Source: Rhodobacter sp. (lineage in GTDB: Bacteria; Pseudomonadota; Alphaproteobacteria; Rhodobacterales; Rhodobacteraceae). From it: a DNA stretch of 64,000 bases. A program made the position numbers and the translations under genes. A model generated the notes under the pieces. It did not search any database. It had not been told where the DNA came from and worked only from the letters and a program-made list of their open reading frames with translations. The stretch lies in NCBI GenBank assembly GCA_020637555.1, contig JACKKF010000002.1, positions 310,001 to 374,000 on the forward strand. Direction: 5' to 3'. Positions 44,000-53,100 of this stretch are shown here, piece after piece (the first letter of the stretch is position 1; every line of letters starts with the position of its first letter).

Positions 44000-45243
44000 C
44001 CCAGAGCTGGAGAAAGGGCCGTCGAGTCGCGGTCATCGGTGCGGGACCGGGGGGCGTCTCGACCGCCATCGCGATGTTGAAGGCGGGTTACGATGTGCGC
44101 CTCTACGAACGCAACCCCGCGCCGAAACCTCTGGGTGGGGCGGTGTTGCTGTCGGTCCCTGTTCTGGCGGTGTTGCGCCACTACGGCGTCGATATCGGCG
44201 ACAGCTTCGGTCAGAAGGTCCGCACCGAATTCCGCAACCCCAAGGGTCAGGTGCGCGTGCGGCTGGGGTTCAACGCGGCGGTCGAACGCGCGATGGGGAT
44301 CGAAGGCTGGCACTATGGGATCCTGCGGTCCTCGGCATTCGAACGCATGATGGACATCCTGACCCGGCTGGATCCCGATTGCCTGCAGGCCGGTCAGGCC
44401 TTTCAATCCTATGAGGACACCGGCGACGAGATCGTGGTGCGGTTCGACAGCGGCAGCACGGTGACGGCCGATCTGGTCGTGGGTGCCGATGGCATCCGGT
44501 CCGGCGTGTCGCGCCAGGCGTTCGGCGATCCGGGCCTGTTCCATGTCGGCCTGCGCGTCTGGCTGGCCTGGTGCGAGGATATTCCCGATCTGCCCAAGGA
44601 CGTCGGCGCGCTGGCGCATGGGCGCACCGTTCAGGCCAGCTATTTCCCGATGAAGCATGACGGCAAGCCCGGTTTCGAATGGTGGATCGTCGAGAAATCC
44701 GGCGAGTCCGCACCCGCGCCGCCAGACACGCCCCAGGCGGTCGAGGCCCATCTGCGCGCGCTTCTGCGCGGATTTTCCGGCCCGGTGACCCGGTTCATCG
44801 ATCACACCGATGTCGCACGACAGGTGTTCCGCTGGGAGATCTACAATCGGCCCTCGTTGCCGCATTACACCCGCGGGCGCGTGGCCTGCGTCGGGGACGC
44901 GGTGCATCCGGTCTCGCCCTATGCGGCGTATGGGATGGGCATGGCGATCGAGGACGGCTATTTCCTGGCCCGCAGTTTCGAGGGCCGCGATCTCGATCCC
45001 GCGGTCCTCGCCGCCGGCTTCGCCCGATACGAGGCCGAGCGCGTGGCCTATTGCAATCACCAGGTCGAATTCGCCCGCAAGCTGGGCAATCAGTTCCACC
45101 ATGCCCCGGCACCGGTGGCCTGGTTGCGCGACCAGATCTTCGATCGCACCGGCATCCTGCAGCGGCTGATCGAAAAGGACTATCTGGCCGATGCGGAAAA
45201 GATGTCGATGCAATTGCGCGAACTGCATGTCGCGCAGGCCTGA
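43996..45243 (+). CDS. FAD-dependent monooxygenase (salicylate-hydroxylase type) 1
   Basis: Group A flavoprotein monooxygenase, 415 residues. The Rossmann FAD motif is VAVIGAGPGGVSTA (GxGxxG at 15-20), the DG motif VVGADGIRSG (about 162-171), and the second FAD/ribityl motif CVGDAVHPVSPYAA (about 298-311). This class hydroxylates activated aromatic or heteroaromatic rings with NAD(P)H and O2, often with loss of a carboxyl group. The ATG is coupled to the ferredoxin stop. It is one of two different monooxygenases in the operon, so two successive hydroxylations are plausible. Confidence 0.9.
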   Translation: MTQSWRKGRRVAVIGAGPGGVSTAIAMLKAGYDVRLYERNPAPKPLGGAVLLSVPVLAVLRHYGVDIGDSFGQKVRTEFRNPKGQVRVRLGFNAAVERAMGIEGWHYGILRSSAFERMMDILTRLDPDCLQAGQAFQSYEDTGDEIVVRFDSGSTVTADLVVGADGIRSGVSRQAFGDPGLFHVGLRVWLAWCEDIPDLPKDVGALAHGRTVQASYFPMKHDGKPGFEWWIVEKSGESAPAPPDTPQAVEAHLRALLRGFSGPVTRFIDHTDVARQVFRWEIYNRPSLPHYTRGRVACVGDAVHPVSPYAAYGMGMAIEDGYFLARSFEGRDLDPAVLAAGFARYEAERVAYCNHQVEFARKLGNQFHHAPAPVAWLRDQIFDRTGILQRLIEKDYLADAEKMSMQLRELHVAQA

Positions 45244-45291
45244 GGGCCACAACCCCGCCGGCGCGCCGGCGCGAATGGAGGAGTGGGAGAG

Positions 45292-46413
45292 ATGAACGCA
45301 GGGGTCAAGAGCGCGCTGGTGATCGGCGGCGGGTTTTCGGGCATGGCGGCGGCGATCATGCTGGCGCGACAGGGGGTGGCGGTCACCCTGGTCGAAACCG
45401 ACCCCGACTGGCAGAGCTATGGCGCAGGGATCAGCCTGCATGGCGTGACCTTCCGGGCCTTCAAGACGCTGGGAATTCTGGATGCCTTCGCCGATGTCGG
45501 TGCGATGACCGACGACGTGGATATCTGCGCCGGCCCCCAGGACGCGGTGGTCATGACCCTGCCCGCGCCGCCGATGGTCGAGGGCGCCCTGGGCAATGGC
45601 GGCATCATGCGCCCGGCGCTGGCGCGGATCATGGCTGACGCAGTCCGCGCGGCCGGCGTCACGGTGCGGCTGGGTGTCGGCGCGACGGCGCTGGACCAGG
45701 ACGGGCATGTCACCTTTGGCGATGGCGGGTCTGATCGCTATGACCTGGTGATCGGCGCCGACGGGTTCAAATCGACGGTGCGCGCGGCCTTGTGGCCCGA
45801 GGCGCCCAAGGCCCGCTACATCGGCCAGGCGGTCTGGCGCGCGGTGATGCCGCGCCCGCCCGAACTGCGCACGGTCACCATGTGGATGGGCCCGCGCCTG
45901 AAGGCCGGGATCAACGCGGTTTCGGCGACGGAAAGCTATCTCTTCCTGACCGAGGACCGGCCAACCAACGACCGTGTCCCGCCCGAGACCTTCGTGCCCA
46001 CGCTCAAGGCGCTGCTCGGAAAGTTCCCGTCGCCGCTGCTGGCGCGGGTGCGGGACGGGCTGAACGCGGACAGCCAGATCGTCTATCGCCCGCTGGAAAA
46101 CATGTTGCTGCCGCTGCCCTGGCACAAGGGGCGGGTCGTCCTGATCGGAGACGCGGTGCACGCGACGACGCCGCACATGGCCTCGGGGGCGCTGATGGGC
46201 CTGGAGGACGCCATCGTGCTGGCCGAGGAACTGGCGCGCGCGACCGACCTGGACGGCGCACTCGGCGCCTTTGCCACGCGCCGCTGGGAGCGGTGCCGCA
46301 TGATCGTCGAGAACTCGGCCCGGCTGGCCGAGATCGAGGTCACCGGCGGCGACCAGAAGGAACATGCCGACATCATGCGCAGCACGATGATCGGCATCGC
46401 ACAACCGATCTGA
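45292..46413 (+). CDS. FAD-dependent monooxygenase 2
   Basis: Second group A flavin monooxygenase, 373 residues, only distantly like the first. FAD motif ALVIGGGFSGMAAA (GxGxxG at 12-17), YDLVIGADGFKSTVR (DG motif) and LIGDAVHATTPHMASG (286-300). The ATG at 45292 was preferred; a GTG at 45283 lies too close to the GGAGG site. It follows monooxygenase 1 after 48 bp. The TTPHMASG loop is shared with enzymes acting on pyridine- or phenol-type acids, but this is not enough to name a substrate. Confidence 0.9.
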   Translation: MNAGVKSALVIGGGFSGMAAAIMLARQGVAVTLVETDPDWQSYGAGISLHGVTFRAFKTLGILDAFADVGAMTDDVDICAGPQDAVVMTLPAPPMVEGALGNGGIMRPALARIMADAVRAAGVTVRLGVGATALDQDGHVTFGDGGSDRYDLVIGADGFKSTVRAALWPEAPKARYIGQAVWRAVMPRPPELRTVTMWMGPRLKAGINAVSATESYLFLTEDRPTNDRVPPETFVPTLKALLGKFPSPLLARVRDGLNADSQIVYRPLENMLLPLPWHKGRVVLIGDAVHATTPHMASGALMGLEDAIVLAEELARATDLDGALGAFATRRWERCRMIVENSARLAEIEVTGGDQKEHADIMRSTMIGIAQPI

Positions 46414-46453
46414 CCCCGGGGACGGGGCGGCAACAGGGAAGGGAGGTCCCTCT

Positions 46454-47599
46454 ATGTCCAAGGCTTCTGCCAACGCCCCGGCGGCGTTGAAATCGGTGGG
46501 CACGGCCAGCGCCGTCGCCCTGATCGTCGCCCATTGCGCGGGCATGATCGATCTGGTGGCGCTGCCCGTGTGGGTCGGCGCGCTGGTGGATCGCTTCGGC
46601 TTCACGCCGCAACAGGCCGGCGGCCTGGCGACGCTGTTCCTGCTGGGCGCGGTCGCGGCCAGCGCGATCTTCGCGCCCCGGTTCACCCGCATGAACCAGC
46701 GGCTCGTCGCGACACTGGGCTTTGCCATCGCCGCCGCCGCCTTTTTCGCCGCGGCGACGCAATCGGCGTTCGGTCCGCTGGCCGGCCTGCATCTGCTGGC
46801 GGGTTTTGCCACCGGCAGCGCGCTGTCGATGATTCATGGCACCATCGGTCACAGCACCAATCCGCACCGGCTGTTCGCCATGGCCGGCATCGCGCTGGGG
46901 TTGTTCGGGATCATCTTCATGGGCGCCGTCCCGCAGATCCTGATCGCGCAGGGCGGGGCCGCGCTGTTCACGACCTTTGGTGTGGTCATGGCGGTCGCCG
47001 CGATCGCCACAGCCCTGTTGCTGCGCAACCCCGCCGGCGTGCACGAGTTCGCGGCGACGCGCTGGCGCCGGTCGGTCTGGCTGGTCATCATCGGCGTCAG
47101 CCTGATGACCTTCAACCAGGCCATGGTGTTTTCCTTCGTCGAGGTGATGGGCGGCACGCACGGGTTCACCCACGAGGCCGTTCTGGGCGTGCTGATCGCG
47201 ATCGGCGTGGTCAATTTCCTGATCCCGGCACCTTTGGCCGCGATCCTGGAAAAGCGGCTCGATGCGCATGGGGTGACCATCGCGGGCCCGCTGGTGCAGG
47301 CCATCCTGGCGCTGATCGTGACCATGGTCGCGGTGTTCCCGGTCTGGGCTGTCGCGGCCTCGGTCTTTGTCGGTGTGCAGATCTTCACCCATACCTTTGC
47401 CTTCGGTCTGCTGGCGCGGCTCGATCCGACAGGGCGGGCGGTGGCAGCCACGCCGGCGATGCTGATGATCGGCGCGGCCCTGGGGCCGGTGGTCGGCGGC
47501 ACGCTGGGCCAGACGCTGGGCTTCGGCGCGCTGGGGATCGCGGCGGTGATCGTGGCGGCGGTGTCGGTCGGCTTCTTCGCCAAGGCCTCGCGCGCATGA
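46454..47599 (+). CDS. MFS transporter of the catabolic operon
   Basis: A 381-residue major facilitator with about 12 hydrophobic segments, beginning ALIVAHCAGMIDLVALPVWV and with a cytoplasmic basic loop near the middle (LRNPAGVHEFAATRWRRSVW). Its place inside the operon, with the cupin start overlapping its stop (ATGA), makes an aromatic-acid or related uptake role likely. Export of a toxic intermediate is an alternative. The protein is on the short side for the family. Confidence 0.88.
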   Translation: MSKASANAPAALKSVGTASAVALIVAHCAGMIDLVALPVWVGALVDRFGFTPQQAGGLATLFLLGAVAASAIFAPRFTRMNQRLVATLGFAIAAAAFFAAATQSAFGPLAGLHLLAGFATGSALSMIHGTIGHSTNPHRLFAMAGIALGLFGIIFMGAVPQILIAQGGAALFTTFGVVMAVAAIATALLLRNPAGVHEFAATRWRRSVWLVIIGVSLMTFNQAMVFSFVEVMGGTHGFTHEAVLGVLIAIGVVNFLIPAPLAAILEKRLDAHGVTIAGPLVQAILALIVTMVAVFPVWAVAASVFVGVQIFTHTFAFGLLARLDPTGRAVAATPAMLMIGAALGPVVGGTLGQTLGFGALGIAAVIVAAVSVGFFAKASRA

Positions 47600-48180
47600 G
47601 CGGACTGCCGGACATCACCCGCGTCGTGACCGGCCATGACGCCGAGGGCAGGGCGGTCGTCGCCAGCGACGGTCCCCTGTCCACGGTCGTCTCGCTCAGC
47701 GCCATTCCGGGCACCGTGTTCCACGAGGTCTGGTCAACCGCCGGCGCCCCCGCGCCGGTGGACAACGGCCCCGATCCGACGCTGGGTCCCTTGTCGTTGC
47801 CACCGCCCGCGCATGGCACGCGCATCCGCTTTGTCGATATCCCCCCCGATACCGAGGACTTCCTGACCCATGGCGCGGGCCGCATGGGGGCCGCGTTCTC
47901 GGAAATCGGCGACCAGGGGGCGTCGACCGTCACCGCCGGGTCGCCGCATCCGCTGATGCATCGCACCGAGACCGTCGATTACGGCGTGGTGATCGACGGT
48001 GAATGCGTGCTGGTCCTGGACAAGGGCGAGGTGGTGCTGAAGCCCGGCCATGTGGTCGTTCAGCGCGGCACCAACCATGCCTGGGCCAATCGGTCGGGGC
48101 AGGTCTGCCGGATGCTGTTCATCCTGGTGGATGGCCAGTTCGTCGCCGATCTGCCCGGAACCGCGACACAAACGGAGTAA
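47596..48180 (+). CDS. Cupin-domain protein of the catabolic operon
   Basis: A 194-residue single-cupin protein. The conserved barrel motifs are PLMHRTETVDYGVVIDGE and LKPGHVVVQRGTNHAWANR (about 119-165), with H125 in the first and the His of TNHAW in the second as possible metal ligands. The first motif is incomplete (Thr/Asp in place of some histidines), so it may be an isomerase, hydratase or sensor rather than a dioxygenase. The start ATG overlaps the MFS stop; FAH follows 4 bp later. Cupins of this length are common in aromatic-degradation operons without assigned roles. Confidence 0.82.
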   Translation: MSGLPDITRVVTGHDAEGRAVVASDGPLSTVVSLSAIPGTVFHEVWSTAGAPAPVDNGPDPTLGPLSLPPPAHGTRIRFVDIPPDTEDFLTHGAGRMGAAFSEIGDQGASTVTAGSPHPLMHRTETVDYGVVIDGECVLVLDKGEVVLKPGHVVVQRGTNHAWANRSGQVCRMLFILVDGQFVADLPGTATQTE

Positions 48181-48184
48181 CAGG

Positions 48185-49162
48185 ATGAAACTCGCCACCT
48201 TGCGGGACGGCAGCCGCGATGGACAGCTGTGGGTCGTCAGCCGCGATCTGCGCCATGCGGTGCCGGCCCTGGGCATTGCCCCGACGCTGATCGCCGCGCT
48301 CGAGGATTGGGCCGACGTCGCCCCACGGTTGCAGGCGCTGTCCGATGATCTGAACGCGGGTCAGGTGCCCACCGCACCGGCCTTTGATCCGGCCGCCTGC
48401 ATGGCGCCGCTGCCGCGTGCGTCGGCCTGGATGGATGCGTCGGCGTTCCTGCATCACGGGCGGCTGATGGAGAAAGCCTTCAACACGCCGCCGATCCCCG
48501 ATTTCGAGTCCGTTCCAGTGGTCTATCAGGGGGGAAGCGACGACCTGCGCGGACCCTGCGAACCGATGTCCTTTGTGTCCGAGGACCAGCAGATCGACCT
48601 CGAGGGTGAGTTCGGGGTCATCCTGGACGAGGTTCCGATGGGCACCCCGGCCCAGAGCGCGCTGGATCATGTGCGCCTGGTGGTGCAGCTCAACGACTGG
48701 TCGCTGCGCGGGTTGGCGCCCTATGAGATGGCGCGCGGCTTCGGCTGGATCCAGGCGAAACCCTCGACCTCGTTCGCGCCGGTCGCGGTGACCCCGGATG
48801 AACTGGGGTCCGGCTGGCGTGACGGTCGCGTGGCCCTGCGCCTGCATGTGGCCATCAACGACACCGAGATCGGTCGCGCGCAGGGCGCGGCGATGCATTT
48901 CGGCTTTGATCGGCTGATCGCCCATTGCGCTGCCACCAGGCGGCTGACGGCAGGCACGATCCTGGGCAGCGGGACCGTGTCGAATGACGACCCGGGCGCC
49001 GGCTCGTCCTGCCTGTCCGAGGTGCGGGTGATCGAGATCCTGGCGCACGGTGCGCCGCGCACGCCGTTCCTGGCCTTTGGAGACCGCGTCCGCATGGAGG
49101 CACGCGCCGAGGATGGCAGCGCGCCCTTCGGCGCGATCGATCAACTCGTCCGTCCGCTCTGA
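48185..49162 (+). CDS. Fumarylacetoacetate hydrolase family protein
   Basis: A 325-residue FAH-fold enzyme. Metal ligands of the family are E140 and E142 (DLEGEFGVI) and D171 (LNDWSLR); TILGSGTVSNDDPGAGSSCL lies at the C-terminal active-site wall. Members hydrolyse or decarboxylate acylpyruvates, acting on ring-cleavage products, which is what the position at the end of a ring-cleavage operon predicts. It starts 4 bp after the cupin stop and is followed by a terminator-like hairpin. Confidence 0.9.
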   Translation: MKLATLRDGSRDGQLWVVSRDLRHAVPALGIAPTLIAALEDWADVAPRLQALSDDLNAGQVPTAPAFDPAACMAPLPRASAWMDASAFLHHGRLMEKAFNTPPIPDFESVPVVYQGGSDDLRGPCEPMSFVSEDQQIDLEGEFGVILDEVPMGTPAQSALDHVRLVVQLNDWSLRGLAPYEMARGFGWIQAKPSTSFAPVAVTPDELGSGWRDGRVALRLHVAINDTEIGRAQGAAMHFGFDRLIAHCAATRRLTAGTILGSGTVSNDDPGAGSSCLSEVRVIEILAHGAPRTPFLAFGDRVRMEARAEDGSAPFGAIDQLVRPL

Positions 49163-49167
49163 CGATC

Positions 49168-49190
49168 CACCCCGCCGGTCCGGCGGGGTG
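49168..49190 (+). terminator. Terminator-like hairpin after the FAH gene
   Basis: A 9-bp stem CACCCCGCC / GGCGGGGTG with a 5-nt loop that can pair further, 5 bp after the FAH stop. Only a short T-rich tail follows. It marks the end of the first catabolic operon, with the IclR promoter downstream. Confidence 0.65.
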
Positions 49191-49326
49191 ATTCGTCGCA
49201 AATCCGCTTTGGAATGTCGTGTTTGCCCGGTGATGCCGTCCTTGGCGTCATCGGGTTAGTTTGTTCATTTTCAATGCAGATTTTCATGGCGGTCGGAAAA
49301 TGGCGGACCTGTCCGCGCCAGAGGCG

Positions 49327-49380
49327 TTGACAGAGCGGGGGCGAGTCGCCCATAGTCGCAAATAACGGAACAACAGTTCC
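49327..49380 (+). promoter_or_regulatory. Promoter and palindromic operator of the IclR-HyuAB-ABC operon
   Basis: A -35 box TTGACA (49327-49332) and a -10-like CATAGT (49351-49356) are spaced by 18 bp. Just after the expected start of transcription lies the perfect inverted repeat GGAAC-aaca-GTTCC (49367-49380), with A/T flanks, 24 bp before the IclR start codon at 49405. The position is right for repression of the operon by its own first gene. Confidence 0.65.
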
Positions 49381-49404
49381 ATTTTTTGCAACTTTAGGCA
49401 AGAG

Positions 49405-50163
49405 ATGTCCATCCTCAACTCCGCCGCGAATGTCCTGCGTTGCTTTGGTGCCGACTGCACCGAGCTGACGGTGATGGATACGGTGGAAAAGCTGGGCATC
49501 CCCAAGAGCAACGCCTCGCGCCTGCTCAGGGCGATGCGCGACGCGGGGCTGCTGGAAACCATCGGCGAGACCAAACGCTACCGACCGGGCGTTCTGCTGC
49601 TGGACGCGGCGATCAGCTATCGGCGCTCGTCCAGCCTGGTCGAGCGCGCCGGCGAGGTCCTGGCGCGCATCAGCACGCAGACCGGCCATACCGGCTATGT
49701 CAGCAAACTGATCGGCACCGAGGTGGCGGCCGTGACCGACCATCCCGGCACCCATTCCCTGCGCGTCGTGTCGAATATCGGCCGCCGTCTGACCGCGCAT
49801 GGCAGCGGAACGGGGCGGGCCTTGCTGGCCTTGAAGACAGACGCGGAAGTGCGCGCGCTGTTCCCGGACGGGATCGCGCCCCCCTCGGACCTGTCGCCGC
49901 AATCCCTTGACGAATTGCTGGCGCGCCTGGCCGAGGTTCGGCGCACGGGCGTGGCCTTTTCGGGGCAGGAATCGACGCGCGGCGTCGATGCCCTGTCGGT
50001 GGCGGTCGAGGACCCCGAAACCGGCGAAGCGGTTGCGCTGTGCATCGTCTATCCGGCGGCGCTGGCCACCGCGGACGACCGGGCATCCATTGAAACCCTG
50101 TTGCTGGACGGAGCGGCCGAAGTCGGCGCGGTCCTGGGCGGCAGGACACCCAGGAAAAGGTGA
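49405..50163 (+). CDS. IclR-family transcriptional regulator
   Basis: A 252-residue IclR protein with N-terminal winged helix (VMDTVEKLGIPKSNASRLLRAM, shown in part as KLGIPKSNASRLLRAM) and a C-terminal effector domain (GYVSKLIGTEVAAV; GRRLTAHGSGTGRALLAL; RRTGVAFSGQES). The effector domain is GAF-like and binds a small metabolite. It is the first gene of the HyuAB/ABC operon, with its stop overlapping a possible GTG start of the next gene. IclR proteins commonly repress and sometimes activate catabolic operons, here with the GGAAC-N4-GTTCC operator as a likely site. Confidence 0.92.
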   Translation: MSILNSAANVLRCFGADCTELTVMDTVEKLGIPKSNASRLLRAMRDAGLLETIGETKRYRPGVLLLDAAISYRRSSSLVERAGEVLARISTQTGHTGYVSKLIGTEVAAVTDHPGTHSLRVVSNIGRRLTAHGSGTGRALLALKTDAEVRALFPDGIAPPSDLSPQSLDELLARLAEVRRTGVAFSGQESTRGVDALSVAVEDPETGEAVALCIVYPAALATADDRASIETLLLDGAAEVGAVLGGRTPRKR

Positions 50164-50174
50164 GAGAGACAGAC

Positions 50175-53100
50175 ATGAACGGAGCAAGCAGCACGGCGCG
50201 GTGGCGGGTCGGGTTCGACATCGGCGGCACGTTCACCGACTTCATCCTCTATGACGGGGCGCAGGGCACGGTGACGTTGCACAAACGGCTGACCACGCCG
50301 CATGACCCGGCCGAGGCCGCGCTGAAGGGGCTGGAGGAACTGGTCGCGCTGCGGGGCATCGCGCTGTCCGACGTGGGCGAGATGGTGCATGGCACGACGC
50401 TGGTGACGAATGCGGTGATCGAACGCAAGGGCGCCAGGCTGGGGCTGATCACCACCCGGGGCTTTCGCGACATCCTCGAAATGGGGACCGAGCAACGCTA
50501 TGACATCTATGACCTGTTCGTCGAATTTCCCGATCCTCTGGCGCCGCGTGACCGCCGGATCGAGGTGTCCGAGCGTCTGACCGCCGAGGGCCGGGTTCTG
50601 ACCCCCCTGGACGAAGCCGGCGTGACCCGTGCCGCCAAGGCGCTGGCCGCCCAGGGGTGCGAAGCGATCGCGGTCGCGTTCCTGCATTCCTATGCCAACC
50701 CCGCGCATGAACGCCGGGCGGCCGAGCTGATCCGCGCCGCGGTGCCGGGCATCTCGGTGTCGATCTCGTCCGACGTGGTGGCCGAGATGGGCGAATATCA
50801 GCGCACCGTCACCACCTGCGCGAATGCCTATGTCCAGCCCCTGATGGACCGCTATCTGAAGCGGCTCGAGGAAGAGCTCAGGGCGCGCGGGTTTGCCGGC
50901 GCACTCAGGCTGATGCACTCGGCCGGTGGCCTGGTGTCGCTGGCGACGGCGCGCGAACTGCCGATCCGTCTGCTGGAATCGGGTCCGGCGGGCGGCGGTC
51001 TGGCGACCGCGCTGTTCGGTGATCTGGCCGGGCGGGCGGATGTGATCTCGTTCGACATGGGCGGCACCACCGCCAAGGCCTGCATGATCGAGGACAACCG
51101 CGCCGAGATCGCGCCGATGATGGAGGCCGCGCGCGTCCACCGGTTCACCAAGGGGTCGGGCCTGCCGATCAAGGCGCCCGTCATCGACATGATCGAGATC
51201 GGCGCGGGCGGCGGCTCGATCGCGGCCCTGGACGAAGTCGGGCTTCTGAAAGTCGGTCCGCATTCGGCGGCGTCGGACCCGGGCCCGGCCTGCTACGGGC
51301 TGGGCGGGCTGCAACCGACCGTGACCGACGCCAACCTGGTGCTGGGCTATTATGACCCCGGGTTCTTCCTGGGAGGCCGCATGACGCTGGACCTGGACGC
51401 GGCGCGCCGGGCGGTGGCGACGGTGGCGTCGCCCCTGGGCCTGACCATCGAGGAGGCTGCCCTGGGCATCCACAAGGTCGTGGCCGAGAACATGGCCGCC
51501 TCGGCCCGGGTGCACCTGATCGAAAAGGGCAAGGACCCGCGGCACTATGCCATGGTCGCCTTTGGCGGCGCCGGTCCGGCCCACGCGGTCAACGTGGCGC
51601 GCGCGATGGGGGTGGGCGAGGTGATCATCCCGCCGGCCTCGGGTGCGGCCTCGGCGCTGGGGTTCCTGGTGGCGCCGCTCAGCTTCGAGGGGGTGCGGTC
51701 GCACCGCGTCGAGCTGTCCGACGATTTCGATCCCGCCCCCCTGAATGCCCTGTTGCAGGAGCTCGAGGTCGAGGGCCGCGGCCATCTGACCGCGGCCGGC
51801 GTCAAGGACAGCGACATCACCGTCGAGGTTCACGCCGACATGCGCCTTGTCGGGCAGATGCATGACATCTCGGTCCATCTGCCTGCCGGTCCCATCGGCA
51901 CCGACAGTCTGCCCGCGATCCGCGAAGCCTTCGCCAAGGCGTATGAAGCGCGTTACACCAAGGTGTTCGACGGCGCCCGGATCGAGGCCGTGACCTTCCG
52001 CCTGCGCTGTGTGGGTCCGCAACCGGCGATCTCGGTCACGGGCGCCGTTGGCGGTGCCGGGGTCGAGGGGCGCGTGAAGGGTCATCGCCGCGCCTGGTTC
52101 GCGGACGGTGCCTTTGATGCGGTGGTCTATGACCGCTACGCGCTGGTGCCGGGCGACCGGTTCGACGGCCCGGCCATTGTCGAAGAGCGCGAATCCACCA
52201 CCATCATCGGTCCGCGCGACCGGGTGCGCGTGGATGACGCGCAAAACCTCTGCATCGAGGTCGCCGCGACGCAGGAGGCCGAAACCCGCATCACTGCCGG
52301 CATGAGCCGCGCCGATGCCGTCCGGGTCATCCAGGCCGATCCCATCGGGCTGGAGATCATGTGGAGCCGCCTGGTCAACGTGGTCGAGGAGATGTGGCAG
52401 ACGGTCTGCCGCACGGCCTTTTCGCTGGTGATCTCGGAAGCGCAGGATTTCGCCTGCGAATTGCTGGACCCCACCGGCGAGACGCTGGCCCACAGCCCGC
52501 GCGCGATGCCGGTCTTCAACCTGACCCTGCCGCGCGCGGTCAAGGCGCTCTTGGAACGCTACCCGGCCGAGACGCTGAAACCGGGCGACGTGCTGCTGAC
52601 CAATGACCCGTGGCTGTGCGCCGGGCATCTGTTCGACATCGCCATCGTCACGCCGGCCTTCCGCAACGGGCGGCTGGTGGGGCTGATGGGGACCGTCGGG
52701 CATGTGTCCGACATCGGCGGCACCAAGGATTCGCTGAAGGCACGCGAGATCTACGAGGAAGGCCTGCAGATCCCGCCGATGAAGCTGTATGACGCCGGTG
52801 TGCCGAACGAGACCCTGTTCCGCATGATCGCGCAGAACGTCCGCAACGGCGAGCAGGTGATCGGCGACATCCAGTCCTTTGTCACCGCGAATGTCATCGG
52901 TGCCGAACGGCTGGAGGCCTTCATGGCCGAATACGGGATGGAGGATCTGGGCGCCTTGGCACAGGTCGTTCAGGACCTGTCCGAAGGCGCGATGCGCGAC
53001 GCCGTGCGCGCCATTCCCGACGGCACCTATACCGGCACGATCACCAACAACCCGCTGGGCGAGGTGATGACCTATCCGGTGGCGATCCGCGTGCAGGGCG

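Noticed and set aside
43795..46812. A 1005-codon minus-strand open frame across the monooxygenase genes
   Set aside because: Antisense shadow over several well-supported genes on the other strand; crosses their boundaries.
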